Part shown: positions 10,802 to 21,899 of the stretch, in pieces
How the letters are laid out: each line of letters begins with the position of its first letter
Position numbering within the stretch: the first letter of the stretch is position 1
Assembly (NCBI RefSeq): GCF_945859685.1
Contig: NC_079148.1
Span: 138,443,133-138,507,132 of the forward strand
DNA from: Eupeodes corollae
Taxonomy: Eukaryota > Arthropoda > Insecta > Diptera > Syrphidae
Reading direction: 5' to 3'
Length of the DNA stretch: 64,000 nucleotides
Made by a program: the position numbers and the translations under genes
The notes under the pieces: generated by a model
The model's input: the letters and a program-made list of their open reading frames with translations, nothing else
Database searches by the model: none
Told to the model about the DNA's origin: nothing

Positions 10802-12761
10802 TTAATTAACAAATTTAATAAGGTTAGTGTTCTAGAAAAGTTTTTTTTTCTAGAAAAAAGTTCCCATTACACTACCAAAACTCAGCAGAAACCTATTTCT
10901 TTTATTTTTATTTCATGAAGAATCAACAAAAAAATTTAATCACTGGGCGTTTTTAAATTTGTATTGTTATATTTTTTAACTTTCTTTTCAAGGACAACAT
11001 CTAAGCAGTTGTAGATGGCTTAAAACGACAAAAAGAAATAAAAATCTCTCACAATATCAAGTGATCAATATCAATTGGAAAAAATTTCATTTTGATTAAC
11101 ATCGAAAAGGAAATCCACTTAAGTCACAGGAGACTAAATTATCTATGTGTATACCACAATAACAATTCAAACGGAAAACAATATCAGTCCTCAATTCACA
11201 ATGTATATAAAAATGTATCCATCTGTCAGACCATCATCATGCAGAGTCTCGAGTAGAGTATCTTAAAATGGATTCTCAACTTCAACTCTAGAAACCACCC
11301 CCCCCCCCCCCCCTCCCATCATATATCCAAAGAAAATTTCAAACGGATATTATATCTATCTATAAGACACCATAATAAAACACACATCACAAGGATCTAG
11401 TGTCCTTAGAGTTAAAAATGATTGTGGAAATTGTCGGTGATGGGGTAGGACTACAGGAGAAACATATAAATAATGTTTCTCTACGCATATATCGTCTGTC
11501 ATTGAGAGAGGTTTCTACGTGTAAGCACAATAATGAAGCTTTTCGATGATGATGACGATGATACACCAAATCTGTGTCGGGAATTTGATGACACAAGCAA
11601 TTCCAAACCAAAATCGACTGCGATGATATTCGATGACACATGACAATTGTATTATAATCCGCAAACAATATTATATCCCATCCATAAACGCTGATATCAA
11701 AACCTCAGAGTGGATAATCATTATTATACTCGTCTATATTATCGAAACTTATGAAGAGTCATTTTAATGCTATGGAATGACTAAATATCAAAATCTAACC
11801 ACTTGAATGAAATATGATATAAATACGACAATGATTTTGGGATAAATAACTTTAAATGAGTACATATTTCAAAATTCAAATTAGACTTTTTGAAAAACAC
11901 ATTTTTTCCCTGGAATTTGCTTATGGTCAATTAAAATGTAGTAGATTTTTCCAGAAATATATATAAAAACTAAGTGGATATGTTTATAAGCAGGTACTGT
12001 ACGTAAATAAAAAGTATTTTTGCTTTTTTCTAACCCATCAGACAAAGGAATCTCTTGAAGATGATTTTTTCTTGTTAAATTTGCATACATTTTTGTTTTC
12101 CATTTCAAGGTTTCGCTCCTTTAATATCCTTTCATTTGGTTGAAAGGAAACGAATGTTTTTGTGCTACGAGCACCATAGAGCGTTATACTTCCTAACCCT
12201 TTTTGTATGGAAATTTTATGACAAAATATATAAATATAAATAATTTTGATGCTTGTTTCTTATGAGAATGTACCTAAGAAGATGGTAGCTGCGTAGATAA
12301 TCATGCATAAATGAATGGATGAAGGAAAACAAAAAATGACTTCAAGAATATCTTCTAACAAAACAAAAAAAAGAAGGTGAAGGTATCGTCTTTGGCCCCG
12401 TTTTTCATTCAAATTTTTTTCAAATGTTCCCATGTTTTTCTTTTTTCTCTGTTAACAACATAAATGTAAAGTGCGGAAAAAACACAACACTTTGTCTTTA
12501 CTTTATCCAATTTATTAGAAGGGAACAAAGAAGTATAACTCCATTTTTTTCATTGTCAGTTTTGGTTTACACTCTCATTTTAGAATATGTTCTTTATAAT
12601 TGAAAGAGATATGCAGTTACCCAAAAGTGCACAGAGTTGCATTTTAAAAGAGTACAATCTTTAGTGAATACAATCTTAGCAGTGAAGAAGAACGCATTTG
12701 CTTACCACACTTTCGAAATTAATAAACCGAAAATATGTGCTTTAAGTACTGATGAATATCT
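10802..12761. other. AT-rich stretch; one C homopolymer
   Basis: I recognised no gene. A run of 16 C lies at 11298-11313. Short open frames (11387-11668 minus, 11881-12108 minus) resemble no known protein and have the composition of the surrounding non-coding DNA. Confidence 0.45.
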
Positions 12762-12766
12762 TTTTC

Positions 12767-12803
12767 AGTAGTACCCGTAGCATGATGGTTAGTGCGATGG
12801 ACT
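12767..12803 (+). repeat. SINE 5' head with tRNA-like box A
   Basis: AGTAGTACCCG then TAGCATGATGGTTAGTGCG then ATGGACTG matches the start of the full-length SINE with two differences over about 38 bases. The box A part of the RNA polymerase III promoter is kept and box B is lost. The ATGs of this head fall in frame with the endonuclease sequence that follows. Confidence 0.82.
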
Positions 12804-13213
12804 GGGGCGGTGTCGCTCTCTTTATACGAAAAGGCATTAATTATAAAGTCATATACAACAATGAATTGCGAAAGCTCAAGACGCTAGAAGTTTGCGTTGT
12901 ATGCATCTCTCTCACTCAAGGGAAGCGAATGATTGCGGCTTATGCGGCTGGAGCTCCGCAGGTTACTTACTTTGCTTCAGAACTCGAGATTCTTTTAAGG
13001 GAACTGAAACTGAGCTTGGAAGAAAACTATTTCATCTTGGCCGGTGATTTGAACGCAAAACATGAAGATTGGGGAAATCAACATAGTAATCCCAGAAGTA
13101 ACCATCTTTTTAATTTGATGAATCTTTACAGCGTTGAATATGGCGTCGAACTGTTGATAGTTACAGACAGAGTGGGTAATCACCCTCGAAACTGCTTACA
13201 GACAGTCGAGTAA
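12804..13213 (+). pseudogene. APE-type endonuclease fragment, Jockey/I-superfamily LINE
   Basis: Intact enzymes of this kind nick target DNA to prime reverse transcription. Visible are GGVALFIRKGI (N-terminal third of the domain), an intact FILAGDLNAKHEDWGN with the catalytic D-x-N, and, after a frameshift near 13210, SDHCGLAA, the conserved SDH at the domain end. The first part of the domain (the Asn and Glu motifs) is missing because the segment begins at the SINE junction. Clade cannot be fixed by eye. Confidence 0.8.
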
Positions 13214-13224
13214 GACAGTGATCA

Positions 13225-14860
13225 CTGCGGACTGGCTGCTGTAATGCAGATTCCGAACGAACGCGTGGGGTTGGAGAAATATGTTCCAACGCATTCTTAC
13301 AATTACAGTAAGATGCGGTGGACTCGTTTCACCAATGCCCTAGCGAAAGAACTTCGTTTGAGTGACATAGCCCCACCAAACAACAGAAACCTGACAAATA
13401 CTGAAATTGACCAACACTTACAACAGATAAACGAAACAATAAAACGAACGATGGAACGGAAAATCCCAAAGTACAAAGAACGGGACCAAATGGACGCTTA
13501 CAGAAACGCGACAATTGACGCACTACGTAGGCACAAGAGTGGCATACTGACAAGACTCAAAAACTTGCACATACGACTTACAGACCCACGCGACTTGGAG
13601 GTTAGGACACTGAAATCGTCAATAAAAAATGTCAATCTTTTGATTAAGGAGAACTACAGGTTATCAATTAACAAGTACTGGGACCGCAAGATCCGGTCAG
13701 TTAATTCGAGTGACCCTGGTATGTTCCCCAAAATCAACAAGATATTCAGGACAAAAACGATAATGACCTTCCGTGTCTTAAACTCCAAAGAACTGAAGAG
13801 AATAGAGACGTACTCAGGACAGCGCAAATAGATCCAGAAGAAGCCATCTTTGACGATGACTTTTACATAATTGAAGATCCGAAGGAAAAAGTGGAGGCGG
13901 TGGGAGCTGCTTTCCAGCAAGTGTACAAGCTGAATGTTAGCATTCGCCCCAACCACGACCTGGAAAACAGAGCACTACTTAATCACTTTTACCTCCGTAA
14001 TGATATTACACATTGGCGATTTGAGAATTCATGACGAGATTCAATGACGATTCCTTGGCAAATGCCATAATCGCCGAGCAACCGGGACCAAGTCCCTTGT
14101 TAGTGACGAAGGTTGAGCTTCAGCTCACCTCCAACTCAATAAAAAACAAAAAGTCAGCAGGTATCGATGGTATATCCAACGTTGTGCTAAGACATTTACC
14201 GACGGAAGCAATTGACATTTACACCACACTCTTCAACAATACACTGAATAATGCATATTATCCAGTGCATTGGAAGACCGCTGTGGTTCATCCTCTCCCG
14301 AAAAAGGGAAAGGACTACTCCAACCCGTCAAATCTTCGGTCGATAAGTCTTCTTCCGAGCATCAGCAAAGTTTTCGAAAAGATCATTAATAGGGCTCTGT
14401 CTAAGTTAGCTGCGGACAACAAAATAATTCCGGATAAACAGTTCGTGTTCAAGGCGGGTCATGACACAATTCATGCTGCGTCTTAACTCGTTTCTGATAT
14501 CCAATGGAATAAATCAAAACAACAATGCACAGGTGCTGTTCTGGTTGACTTGGAAAAGGCCTTTGACATCGTATAGTTAGAGGGTCTTTACCTAAAACTG
14601 AGCAGGCTTGGAATAAGCAAGCCATTCTTGTATATACTTTATGATATGCTTAACGGTAGAAAGTTTGTTGTCAAAAGTGGCAATGTAACTTCTACCACAA
14701 CATTCTCTATTAGAATTGGTCTTTAACAGGGAGCGGTGAATTCGCCGATTCTCTTCAGCATTTACACCAGCGATCTGATAGGAAGTCTTACAAAGGCAAT
14801 TGCGTACGCCGACGATCTAATTGCGTATAGAACGGCCCGAAAGGTTGAGGTACTCGCAAA
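13225..14860 (+). pseudogene. Linker and reverse transcriptase fragment of the same LINE
   Basis: Continues the endonuclease with a linker (open at 13244-13831), a short shifted part (DPEEAIFDDDFYI, about 13834), then RT from 14031: KKSAGIDGISNVVLRHLP, HWKTAVVHPLPKKGKD, LRSISLLPSISKVFEKII, then stops at 14484 (TAA) and about 14576 (TAG). Homology goes on with GAVLVDLEKAFD (motif A), GAVNSPILFSIY (motif B) and IAYADDLIAY (motif C, about 14802-14830). It stops about 10 codons after YADD, where SINE sequence begins; the thumb and 3' UTR are missing. It cannot be functional. Confidence 0.82.
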
Positions 14861-14920
14861 CAGGATTGGTTGAGAGTTGTGAGTCACTAGGCCCAAACTG
14901 TTGCGTCACCCAATTTATTA
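14850..14920 (+). repeat. SINE 3' tail of the chimera
   Basis: GTACTCGCA at the LINE-SINE junction is shared with the SINE interior, so the exact crossover point is ambiguous by about 9 bases. Then GGATTGGTTGAGAGTTGTG, AGTCACTAGGCCC and CTGTTGCGTCACCC follow the SINE tail, with about 10 bases deleted before CTGTTG, and end in an ATTTATT-type tail. Confidence 0.82.
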
Positions 14921-14959
14921 TTTATTTAGAATATCTGAAACTGATTAAATTTTGATCTT

Positions 14960-15735
14960 GACAGGATTGGAAATCAAAAATCGTTTAGAATTTAATGCTT
15001 GAAAACCCAATGCTGTCTACTGTCACAAAAGTGTAATCCTTACCTAATGAAACTATCCATGGATGGCTGTCAGTTCTAGGAACAACTACCTTTTGTTTCT
15101 GCGTTGTTGGCCACCTTTTGACTTTTCCAGAGAGCTGGATGTTTTTTTTGTCAAATTTGTGATGGAATTAACCTTGGTTTTCCTTCATTACCGTCTTCAA
15201 TAAATTAAATGGACATTTGTTTGTCCTATTGTTACGAACTTTACCTGAAGCCGGATATTCTTTTCTGCTTAAAGTTGCCATAAGGTCATGGCTAATGAAA
15301 TAGTTATCAAAAAACCCGCTGAAGTCACTTGGCGTAGTTATTACTTCCAGTAAATCAAAGTACCACGCGTCCAAGGAGTAAGCACTTATTTATTGAACTC
15401 ACATTTTTGTCACCACAATACAAGCCAAAATTGTAGCGATATCCATCGCTGCTACAAAGTATTTTGGAGCAGTATTTTGAGACCCAACTCTGTCTGAGCT
15501 TTTTTCCCTCAAATAAGAAACTGGGATATAATCGTTGCTTCAAATCGATCATTGATTTCAACATCTACTTCCCCTGGATTAACAACAGGTTTATGGGGAT
15601 CACGCAAGTCAACCGGTGGAACAACCACTACATCTACTTTATTTCCATCATCTGGAATATCATCAATAGTCATGTTTTGATTTGAATAACGCTTTCCATA
15701 AAAGCTCTTAAAATTAACTGTTGTAAAGGCCATTT
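14960..15735 (-). pseudogene. piggyBac-like transposase relic
   Basis: A cut-and-paste DDD transposase that targets TTAA in intact elements. Reading minus from 15733: a weak N-terminal part, SKYCSKILCSSDGYRYNFGLY (about 15480-15420), GRVVL then LLEVITTPSDFSGFFDNYF (about 15350-15290, with the Asp of the FDN motif), SHDLMATLSRKEYPASGKV, RNNRTNKCPF (to about 15200), then a decayed stretch KSKRWPTTQKQKVVVPRT (about 15130-15075). Spacing and order fit the middle of a piggyBac transposase. Several frameshifts lie between blocks, and no terminal repeats were found. It starts just after the chimera, but the two are not related. Confidence 0.75.
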
Positions 15736-18700
15736 ATCTACAAATCCAGTAAAAAAAACAAATGAACACGGTTTTGGCCAGTGTACTCCATTAAGTACAA
15801 CACTTTTGTATACGACTTACCACGAAAAAGAAGCAATGCTTTCGTATTATATCTTTTTCTAGTATTTTTTCTTGATAAATAACCAAAGGTAACCAAACAA
15901 CTTGAAAAAAGCTTTTGATCTCAACGAAATTATTTCCAATCTCAAAACAGATGTAAATGTTTACTTTTCATTAAAAAAATATTTAAATCAAAGCCTTATT
16001 TTTGAAAAATATCAAACTGAAATTAAAAAAAAATACTGTTCTCAATTGAGTACAGTGGCAGGTAATGGGTGGAACAATTCAACCTTAAGACCCCTATTTC
16101 TAGCAATGTTCATCAGTTGAGTAAAAATTTAGACGTATAGTACAGGGCTTCTTTTTTTAGCCGCACTACACGAATGTGGAATATTGCCAATACAAAACAA
16201 AATTACCAACTTCAACAATCCCTATTTCTCTTAATTTCTCTGAATGAAGGTGACTTGTTGGCTTGAGTATTTATTAATCGTACTCAACGTATTCCCACAC
16301 AAAAAACTCCTACGAATAAAAAGGACCGCCCATCAAAAGGAGTGAGATACACCTTAGTGGTACAAGTTTCCATTTTATATCTAACTGTCACCAATTATCA
16401 TCACCTTACGCTTACACCATTCTTCTATTGATATCATCTTAAACACCTTATACCTTATTCAAATCACATCCTCTCGATTATAACAAGAATCTCATTCCTC
16501 CATCACAATTCATGGTGAGAATTAACCATAACCAATCATCTTAATGTTTATATACTTTGCAAACAACAATAAGCATTTATAAAAAATTATAAACCATCTC
16601 AAAAACTACCTCTCGACGCCCCATATTGTACCTTAATAAATTGCAGAATTTTATTTTATCCCTTTTGTTTTATTTGAATTCCCTCCTTATAAACCACATT
16701 CTTCCTTTTATTAAATTATATTAATTCCCAGAAGCATCTTGCGTAAATACCAGGCTTTAGATAACCTAAGACAAAGGTCAACTTTTCAATTCATTTATTT
16801 GCTCAAAAACACATAGCTTTTGAGGAATTTGTTTTTCCAATATACGAGTATAACCAATCATTTTATATAGGTATCGACCCTAATATAGATAAAATCTCAC
16901 ACACAAAAACCTTTTCAATCGTTTCCGAAAGGATTTTGAATATTTACTTAGTTCAGTGTCAGATATTAAACTGTTATATTATAAGAAATTTAAGAAAAGG
17001 ACTTTCAATATTCCCATAACAACAAAAACAAAACCAACAAAACGATATCACTCCTTATACAATTTATAGAAATAGAAACTTGATGATTTGAATGATATAT
17101 TTTGGGCATAGTTAAATAAATTTATTTCATAAAGGACAAAACCAATAATATATATAGCAAATCACCTGTCACTCTTATTCTGCAGGGTCCTGAGAAGTAA
17201 TAACTTTCTCATCTACGATGTTAGAAATTGGGAAAGAAGGAAGTTGTTGAAGGTTTTTGCTTTTTGGGGCAGATACACATATCTTGTAATTTGAATACAC
17301 AATTATTCAAGGATCTCTTATCTATGAGTGTGTTTTTTTGGGCACGCCAGCAGGACTCCCTCTCACATACGATAGAAATAGAAGTCAAACATTTATCAAA
17401 GAACCATCCGTATCTCTGTTTTCTTTGGAAAGCGATGAAGGTAGGGGAGTAGGAGGTCAAAATTCTATTTCCAAGACAAATGCTGATACATCAAAAAAAA
17501 ATATTTTCTTTGGCATAAAAGGTGACTGAGCAAAGCAATTATCTTAATTTCCTTATAAATGCGATGTGCCATCAGTGCCAGCCTCTCAAGGATTCGAAAC
17601 TAGACGACAAAAAATAAATGTCATCTCAGTTGCTGAATGGGCGGGTGGCAAATAAGACCTATCTCTGTCAGATGACATTATGAATAAAAATATCCCATTT
17701 AGAGAGATAGACTTTGATACTACTGACAATGAAATAATTATAAATTCTGGTCAAGACTTAAGTCTGAATTCTCAGACTTTATTTCCATTTTGTCTATGAG
17801 CTTCTGACCCAAATACAATCCAGAGAGAGTAAGAGAGACGATGGATTATTTTAAAATACACAGCATACCAACAAATATATATCCTGTTCCAGACACAAAG
17901 TGTATAAATACTGTGTACGAGTGATGTATATAAAAACAGCAAGGGAAACTTTATAAAATTATTAAACCTGACCGGAAATAAAAAGGGGATCAAAAAAGGC
18001 TTTTCGAGACTTACGGATGTACAAACAAGCAATCAAGCGGAGGAATGAAAACGTAAGGGTACGATACCTAAAAATAAAAAAATTCTTCACATCGACTTTC
18101 ATAATAATAATTCTTTCAGGTATTTTGATCTCAAAGAGGTATTTAACACCTTTAAAAAAAATTATATTCTGTTTGTGTTGTGTTGTTTATTTTTAGATCC
18201 CAAATGGGTTGGTTGGTCTTCTTCTACGTATCCCCAAAAACCCAAGTGGACGGTTAAGCTTTCAAAATGAAATTTCATTAGTCCTAATGTATCGATAGGC
18301 ATCCTTTATTTCATCAATTTTATTCTCAGTCTTTTTTGTATGTTGTTGTTGTTGTTGAAAAGGTTATTGGTTTTATTTTTGTTTGCCTTTTTTTTAATAA
18401 TTTTCGGTAACAATTTATAAGGAAAATAAAAAATGTATAAAAGGAAAATGAATTAAATTAGCTTCGAAGTATTGCAATGATTGGTGTTTCTATAAGGAAG
18501 TGTGTGCGAGTGTGATGACAATGAAAATGGAAGCAAGAGGATGTTCAATAAAATGATACTGTGTCCAGATGCCACCGTTGTTAATAATCTACACTTTTAG
18601 GACTCTTCTTCCATATTTTTGCCTTTTATTTTGCTGGAGAGGCAAAAATTCTATTTTTCTAAGTGCTTGGTCTTTAATAAAATAGAAAAAAAACGAAATG

Positions 18701-19319
18701 GCGTATTCCATTTCTATTTCTTCACAAGTAAATGGAAAAAGTTTATATATTTATGACGAGCTATAGTGAGAACTTCTAAGGAAGCTTTATTTTTTTCTTT
18801 ATACGAATAAAAATTTGTAAGGGAATATTTTTGTTTGAAAATTGTAGCAAACTACGTTCATTACATTACTTTTAGAACTTTATTGCTATATTTGAAGTAT
18901 TAGCAGTATTTGAATGCTTTGCAATTTAAACATATTTTTAAAGAATTTTGAAAATATTTTCTAAGAGATTTATTTTGTAAGTATATGCAGATTGACTTCA
19001 ATATTCAAAAATTCTCTTTAAGGACCTGTAAAATCAATATCCATAATGTTTTTCTTTTCACGTAAGAGACAACTACCAGGTTAAGGTAATAAGGATTTCA
19101 TTAAAAATATGAACGTTATTTCAATTCTAAGAAACTGATGATCCTAGATCTTTTGATCTTCACTTGAGGTGGCGAACATATAACTGAAAACTGTATATGA
19201 GCTCTGAAAAATTAAAACAAAGTAAGAAATAAAACAAAACAAAAATAGTCGTAGTCATTTTTGAATAATATTGTTGAATCCTCTGAGTCAATTGTTATGA
19301 ATAATGTAGCTTTATAATT
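15736..19319. other. AT-rich stretch without recognised genes
   Basis: No transposon protein, RNA gene or well-supported exon was seen. Open frames at 15902-16120, 17228-17529 and 17772-18032 are short and unlike any family I know. A GTT microsatellite lies near 18340-18357. Confidence 0.45.
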
Positions 19320-20585
19320 TACCTTAAAAAAATTGAGACACTAAGTTTATTAACTTCCCATAGGAAGTTATTGTAATAGGTCTGATTTTTGAAAATTTCG
19401 ACATTTCTCGACGGTCCAAGGCCCCTAGAGACAAAATAAAAGATTTTTAGAAAATTGTCTGTTCGTGCGTGTGTACGAACGTTTGTACGCCCGTACGTCC
19501 GTACGTTTGCGACGTTTTTTTCGTCGTCCATAGCTCAAGAACCAGAAGAGATATCGATTTCAAATAAATTTTGTTATACAGATAATAAGGCAGAAAGACG
19601 CAAAACGGGCTCTCAAGAAAATTGAGTATGTCGTTTTTTTACCATATCAGTTTGAAAAAAAGGTGAACATTTTCGTTAACCCTAAATATCTTACGAACCA
19701 AAAACGCTAGAGACTTGAAATAAATTTTATAAAATATATGGTAACGTAATATCAAAGAAATATATTTTTTGAAAAAAATCCATTCAAATTTTCTTTTTAT
19801 AAATCAACAAAAAATGAAAAAAAAAAATTTGTCACCCCCAAAATTTTATGAATCAAAAATAATTTCATCCCCAAAACAATTTTGTGCAACGAAGAATAAC
19901 AATTTTGAGATCTGATCAAATTTTGAGAACAATCGAATTGACAGTTGTCTTATAAAAATTAAAAATCTAAAAAAAAATTACTCAAAGTTGGTAAAAATTG
20001 AATATCGATTCAAATATCTTTTCTAAAACTTGAATTTTGGGCTTCAATCTTATAAGAAATATTGTCTTCAACATTATGAAAAATGTTGAAAAAATCCAAT
20101 TGACAGTGTTTTTACAAAAAATAAAAACCTAAAAAAAAAATGTATGAAAGTTGGTAGAAATTGATTTTCGACTCAAATATCTTTTCAAAAATTTGAAATA
20201 TTTGCTTTAAACTAATTTTACCTTTTAAGAAATATTGTTGTCAACATTCGATAAAACTTTGAAAAAAAATCGAATTGACAGTGTTTTTTACAAAAAATGA
20301 AAATCTAAAAAAAAAACTATACTAAAACAATACTAAAACTTTATACAAATTTAATTTCGACTCAAATAGCTTTTCAAAAATTAAAAATATTGGCTTCAAA
20401 CTTATTTTATTTCACAGAAAATTATGTTTTCGATATTCAGTAATTTTATATCAAATTCCAACAGTCCGTTTTTTTCATAAAAAATAAAATCTACAAAAAT
20501 AGTACGCAAATTTGGTAAAAATTGATACGAGTACAAGACAAATCGACAGACGGGATGGGAAGTTATCAGTGTGGTTCGCATCTCA
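19320..20585 (+). repeat. Dispersed AT-rich repeat, copy i, with internal tandem units
   Basis: Begins with a block holding GTACG-rich sequence (about 19460-19510) and continues into three or four diverged tandem units of about 165-185 bp. Unit starts are near 19934, 20095, 20271 and 20456, each opening with a variant of CGAATTGACAGTGTTTTT. It ends at a terminus shared with four other loci here: read on the minus strand, GGCTGAGATGCGAACCACAC then TGATAACTTCCCATCCCG. No coding capacity. The class is not known to me. Confidence 0.72.
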
Positions 20586-20589
20586 GCCT

Positions 20590-21188
20590 CTTTTTTTATC
20601 TTTTTATTTGTAAAGTTTATATGTGAAGATTTTGTTTCATTGAGTTTGATACGCCATTTTTCGGTCCAAGCTCTCACTATGTCGACGGCATTTTGTAGTC
20701 TTACTGCTTCCTTAGAGACACATTTGTCGGGTACCAAAATTGCGGTATCATCTGCAAAAGTAGCCATTATGGTGTGATTTGATTACCAACTGGAATATCC
20801 CTTGTGTATAGTAAATACAGGGTAGGACCTAGGACACTTCCTTGTGGTACACCTGCTTCTATTTTTCTCAATTCCGAGTATTCTTGATCGTACTTCACTC
20901 TAAACAATCGGTCTGCGATGTGCTATTTTAATATTTCAAAGTACTGCCTGGGAAGATCCCTTTGCAGTTTGTACTCAAGTCCCTCATGCCAAACCTTATC
21001 AAAAGCTTGAGCAACATCTAAGAAAATAGCTGAACATATGTACTTGTTTTTCTTCTTATCCTTTTTTTATTACATCCGATCTTCTATGAACTTGGTCTAT
21101 CGTGGAATGTTTATTTCTAAAGCCAAGCCGATGGTTTGGTATTAACTTCCTTTCTTCTTTGATTTTGCTTAGTCTGTTATTTTTTTTT
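20590..21188 (-). pseudogene. Jockey-like reverse transcriptase fragment
   Basis: Reading minus: KEERKLIPNHRLGFRNKHST and IDQVHR (about 21170-21100), SAIFLDVAQAFDKVWHEGL (motif A, about 21030-20975), LPRQYFEILK, AGVPQGSVLGPTLYLLYT (motif B, about 20855-20800), TFADDTAILV (motif C, about 20762-20733), then WTEKWRIKLNETKS (about 20675). FADD carries the catalytic Asp pair. The frame is broken between motifs A and C. Both sides are bordered by inverted copies of the AT-rich repeat, with no element ends of its own. Confidence 0.85.
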
Positions 21189-21189
21189 G

Positions 21190-21620
21190 GATGAATGAAA
21201 TTAATTTGGGATATATCAAAAACCGAACATCAGTTTTTGCCAAATTTGCGAACTATATTTTGTAGATTTTATATTTGTATGAAAAGAACGGACTGTTGAA
21301 TTTTTATAAAAAACAACTGAATATCATAAATATAAGTTTTGAAAAGATATTTGAGTCGAAAATCAATTTTACCAACGTTTTGTTTAGGTTTTATTTTTTG
21401 TAAGAAAACTGTTAATTTGGTTTTTCTCAAAATTATTTAGAATGTTGAAAACAATATTTCTTATAAGTTTAAATTATTTGGAAGTCGAAATTAAATGGTT
21501 ACCAACTTTGAGTAACGTTTTTCAAGGTTTTTATTTTTATAATCAAAATTGTTACCTCGATTGTTCTCAAAAGTTTACCAGATGCTAAAAACTTGATTTT
21601 TCTGTACACACACAAAATTG
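21190..21620 (-). repeat. Dispersed AT-rich repeat, copy ii (inverted relative to copy i)
   Basis: CCAAATTTGCGAACTATATT, then TGAAAAGAACGGACTGTTG and GATATTTGAGTCGAAAATC, match the reverse complement of copy i just before its terminus. The terminus itself is missing here. At least two internal units are present. With copy i it forms an inverted pair around the Jockey-like fragment. Confidence 0.68.
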
Positions 21621-21899
21621 TTTTAGAGATAAAATTATTTTGTATTCGTAAAATGTTCAAATCTTTTATATTTTCTTTTATTTATCTGAATATGGTTTTT
21701 CAATTATAGTATCTGCGAAGCCTAAGCTTGTCTGCAGAAGAATATCTATCAATTATATTAAAATAAAAGTAAGAAAAGTTCACAATTTCATTTAAAATGC
21801 GATTTCAAAGTTCCAATTAAAAAAAAATAAGTATCTATTATAATAAAATATATATTAAATTTTAATTTGTACAATTAATGAAATATTTTTGAAGTTCTT

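Larger units (their letters stand above)
12762..14928 (+). mobile_element. Chimeric retroelement: SINE head, LINE body, SINE tail
   Basis: A LINE body is enclosed between the first 36 or so bases and the last 60-70 bases of the SINE seen complete at 47067-47381. The SINE head (12767-12803) carries the tRNA-like GCATGATGGTTAGTGCG; the SINE tail (about 14850-14920) carries GGTTGAGAGTTGTGAGTCAC. An 8-bp direct repeat GAATATCT (12754-12761 and 14929-14936) brackets the whole, as would a target-site duplication for insertion as one unit. The LINE body lacks both of its own ends. Template switching between SINE and LINE RNA during reverse transcription is the simplest reading; a LINE segment patched into an existing SINE by repair is the alternative. 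Confidence 0.72.

Noticed and set aside
12776..12800. tRNA-like sequence as a tRNA gene
   Set aside because: It matches only the head of the SINE, lacks a box B and cannot fold as a tRNA.
18111..18126. TTCTTTCAG followed by GTATTT, a second possible recursive splice site
   Set aside because: The donor half is poor (GTATTT) and the pyrimidine tract is short.
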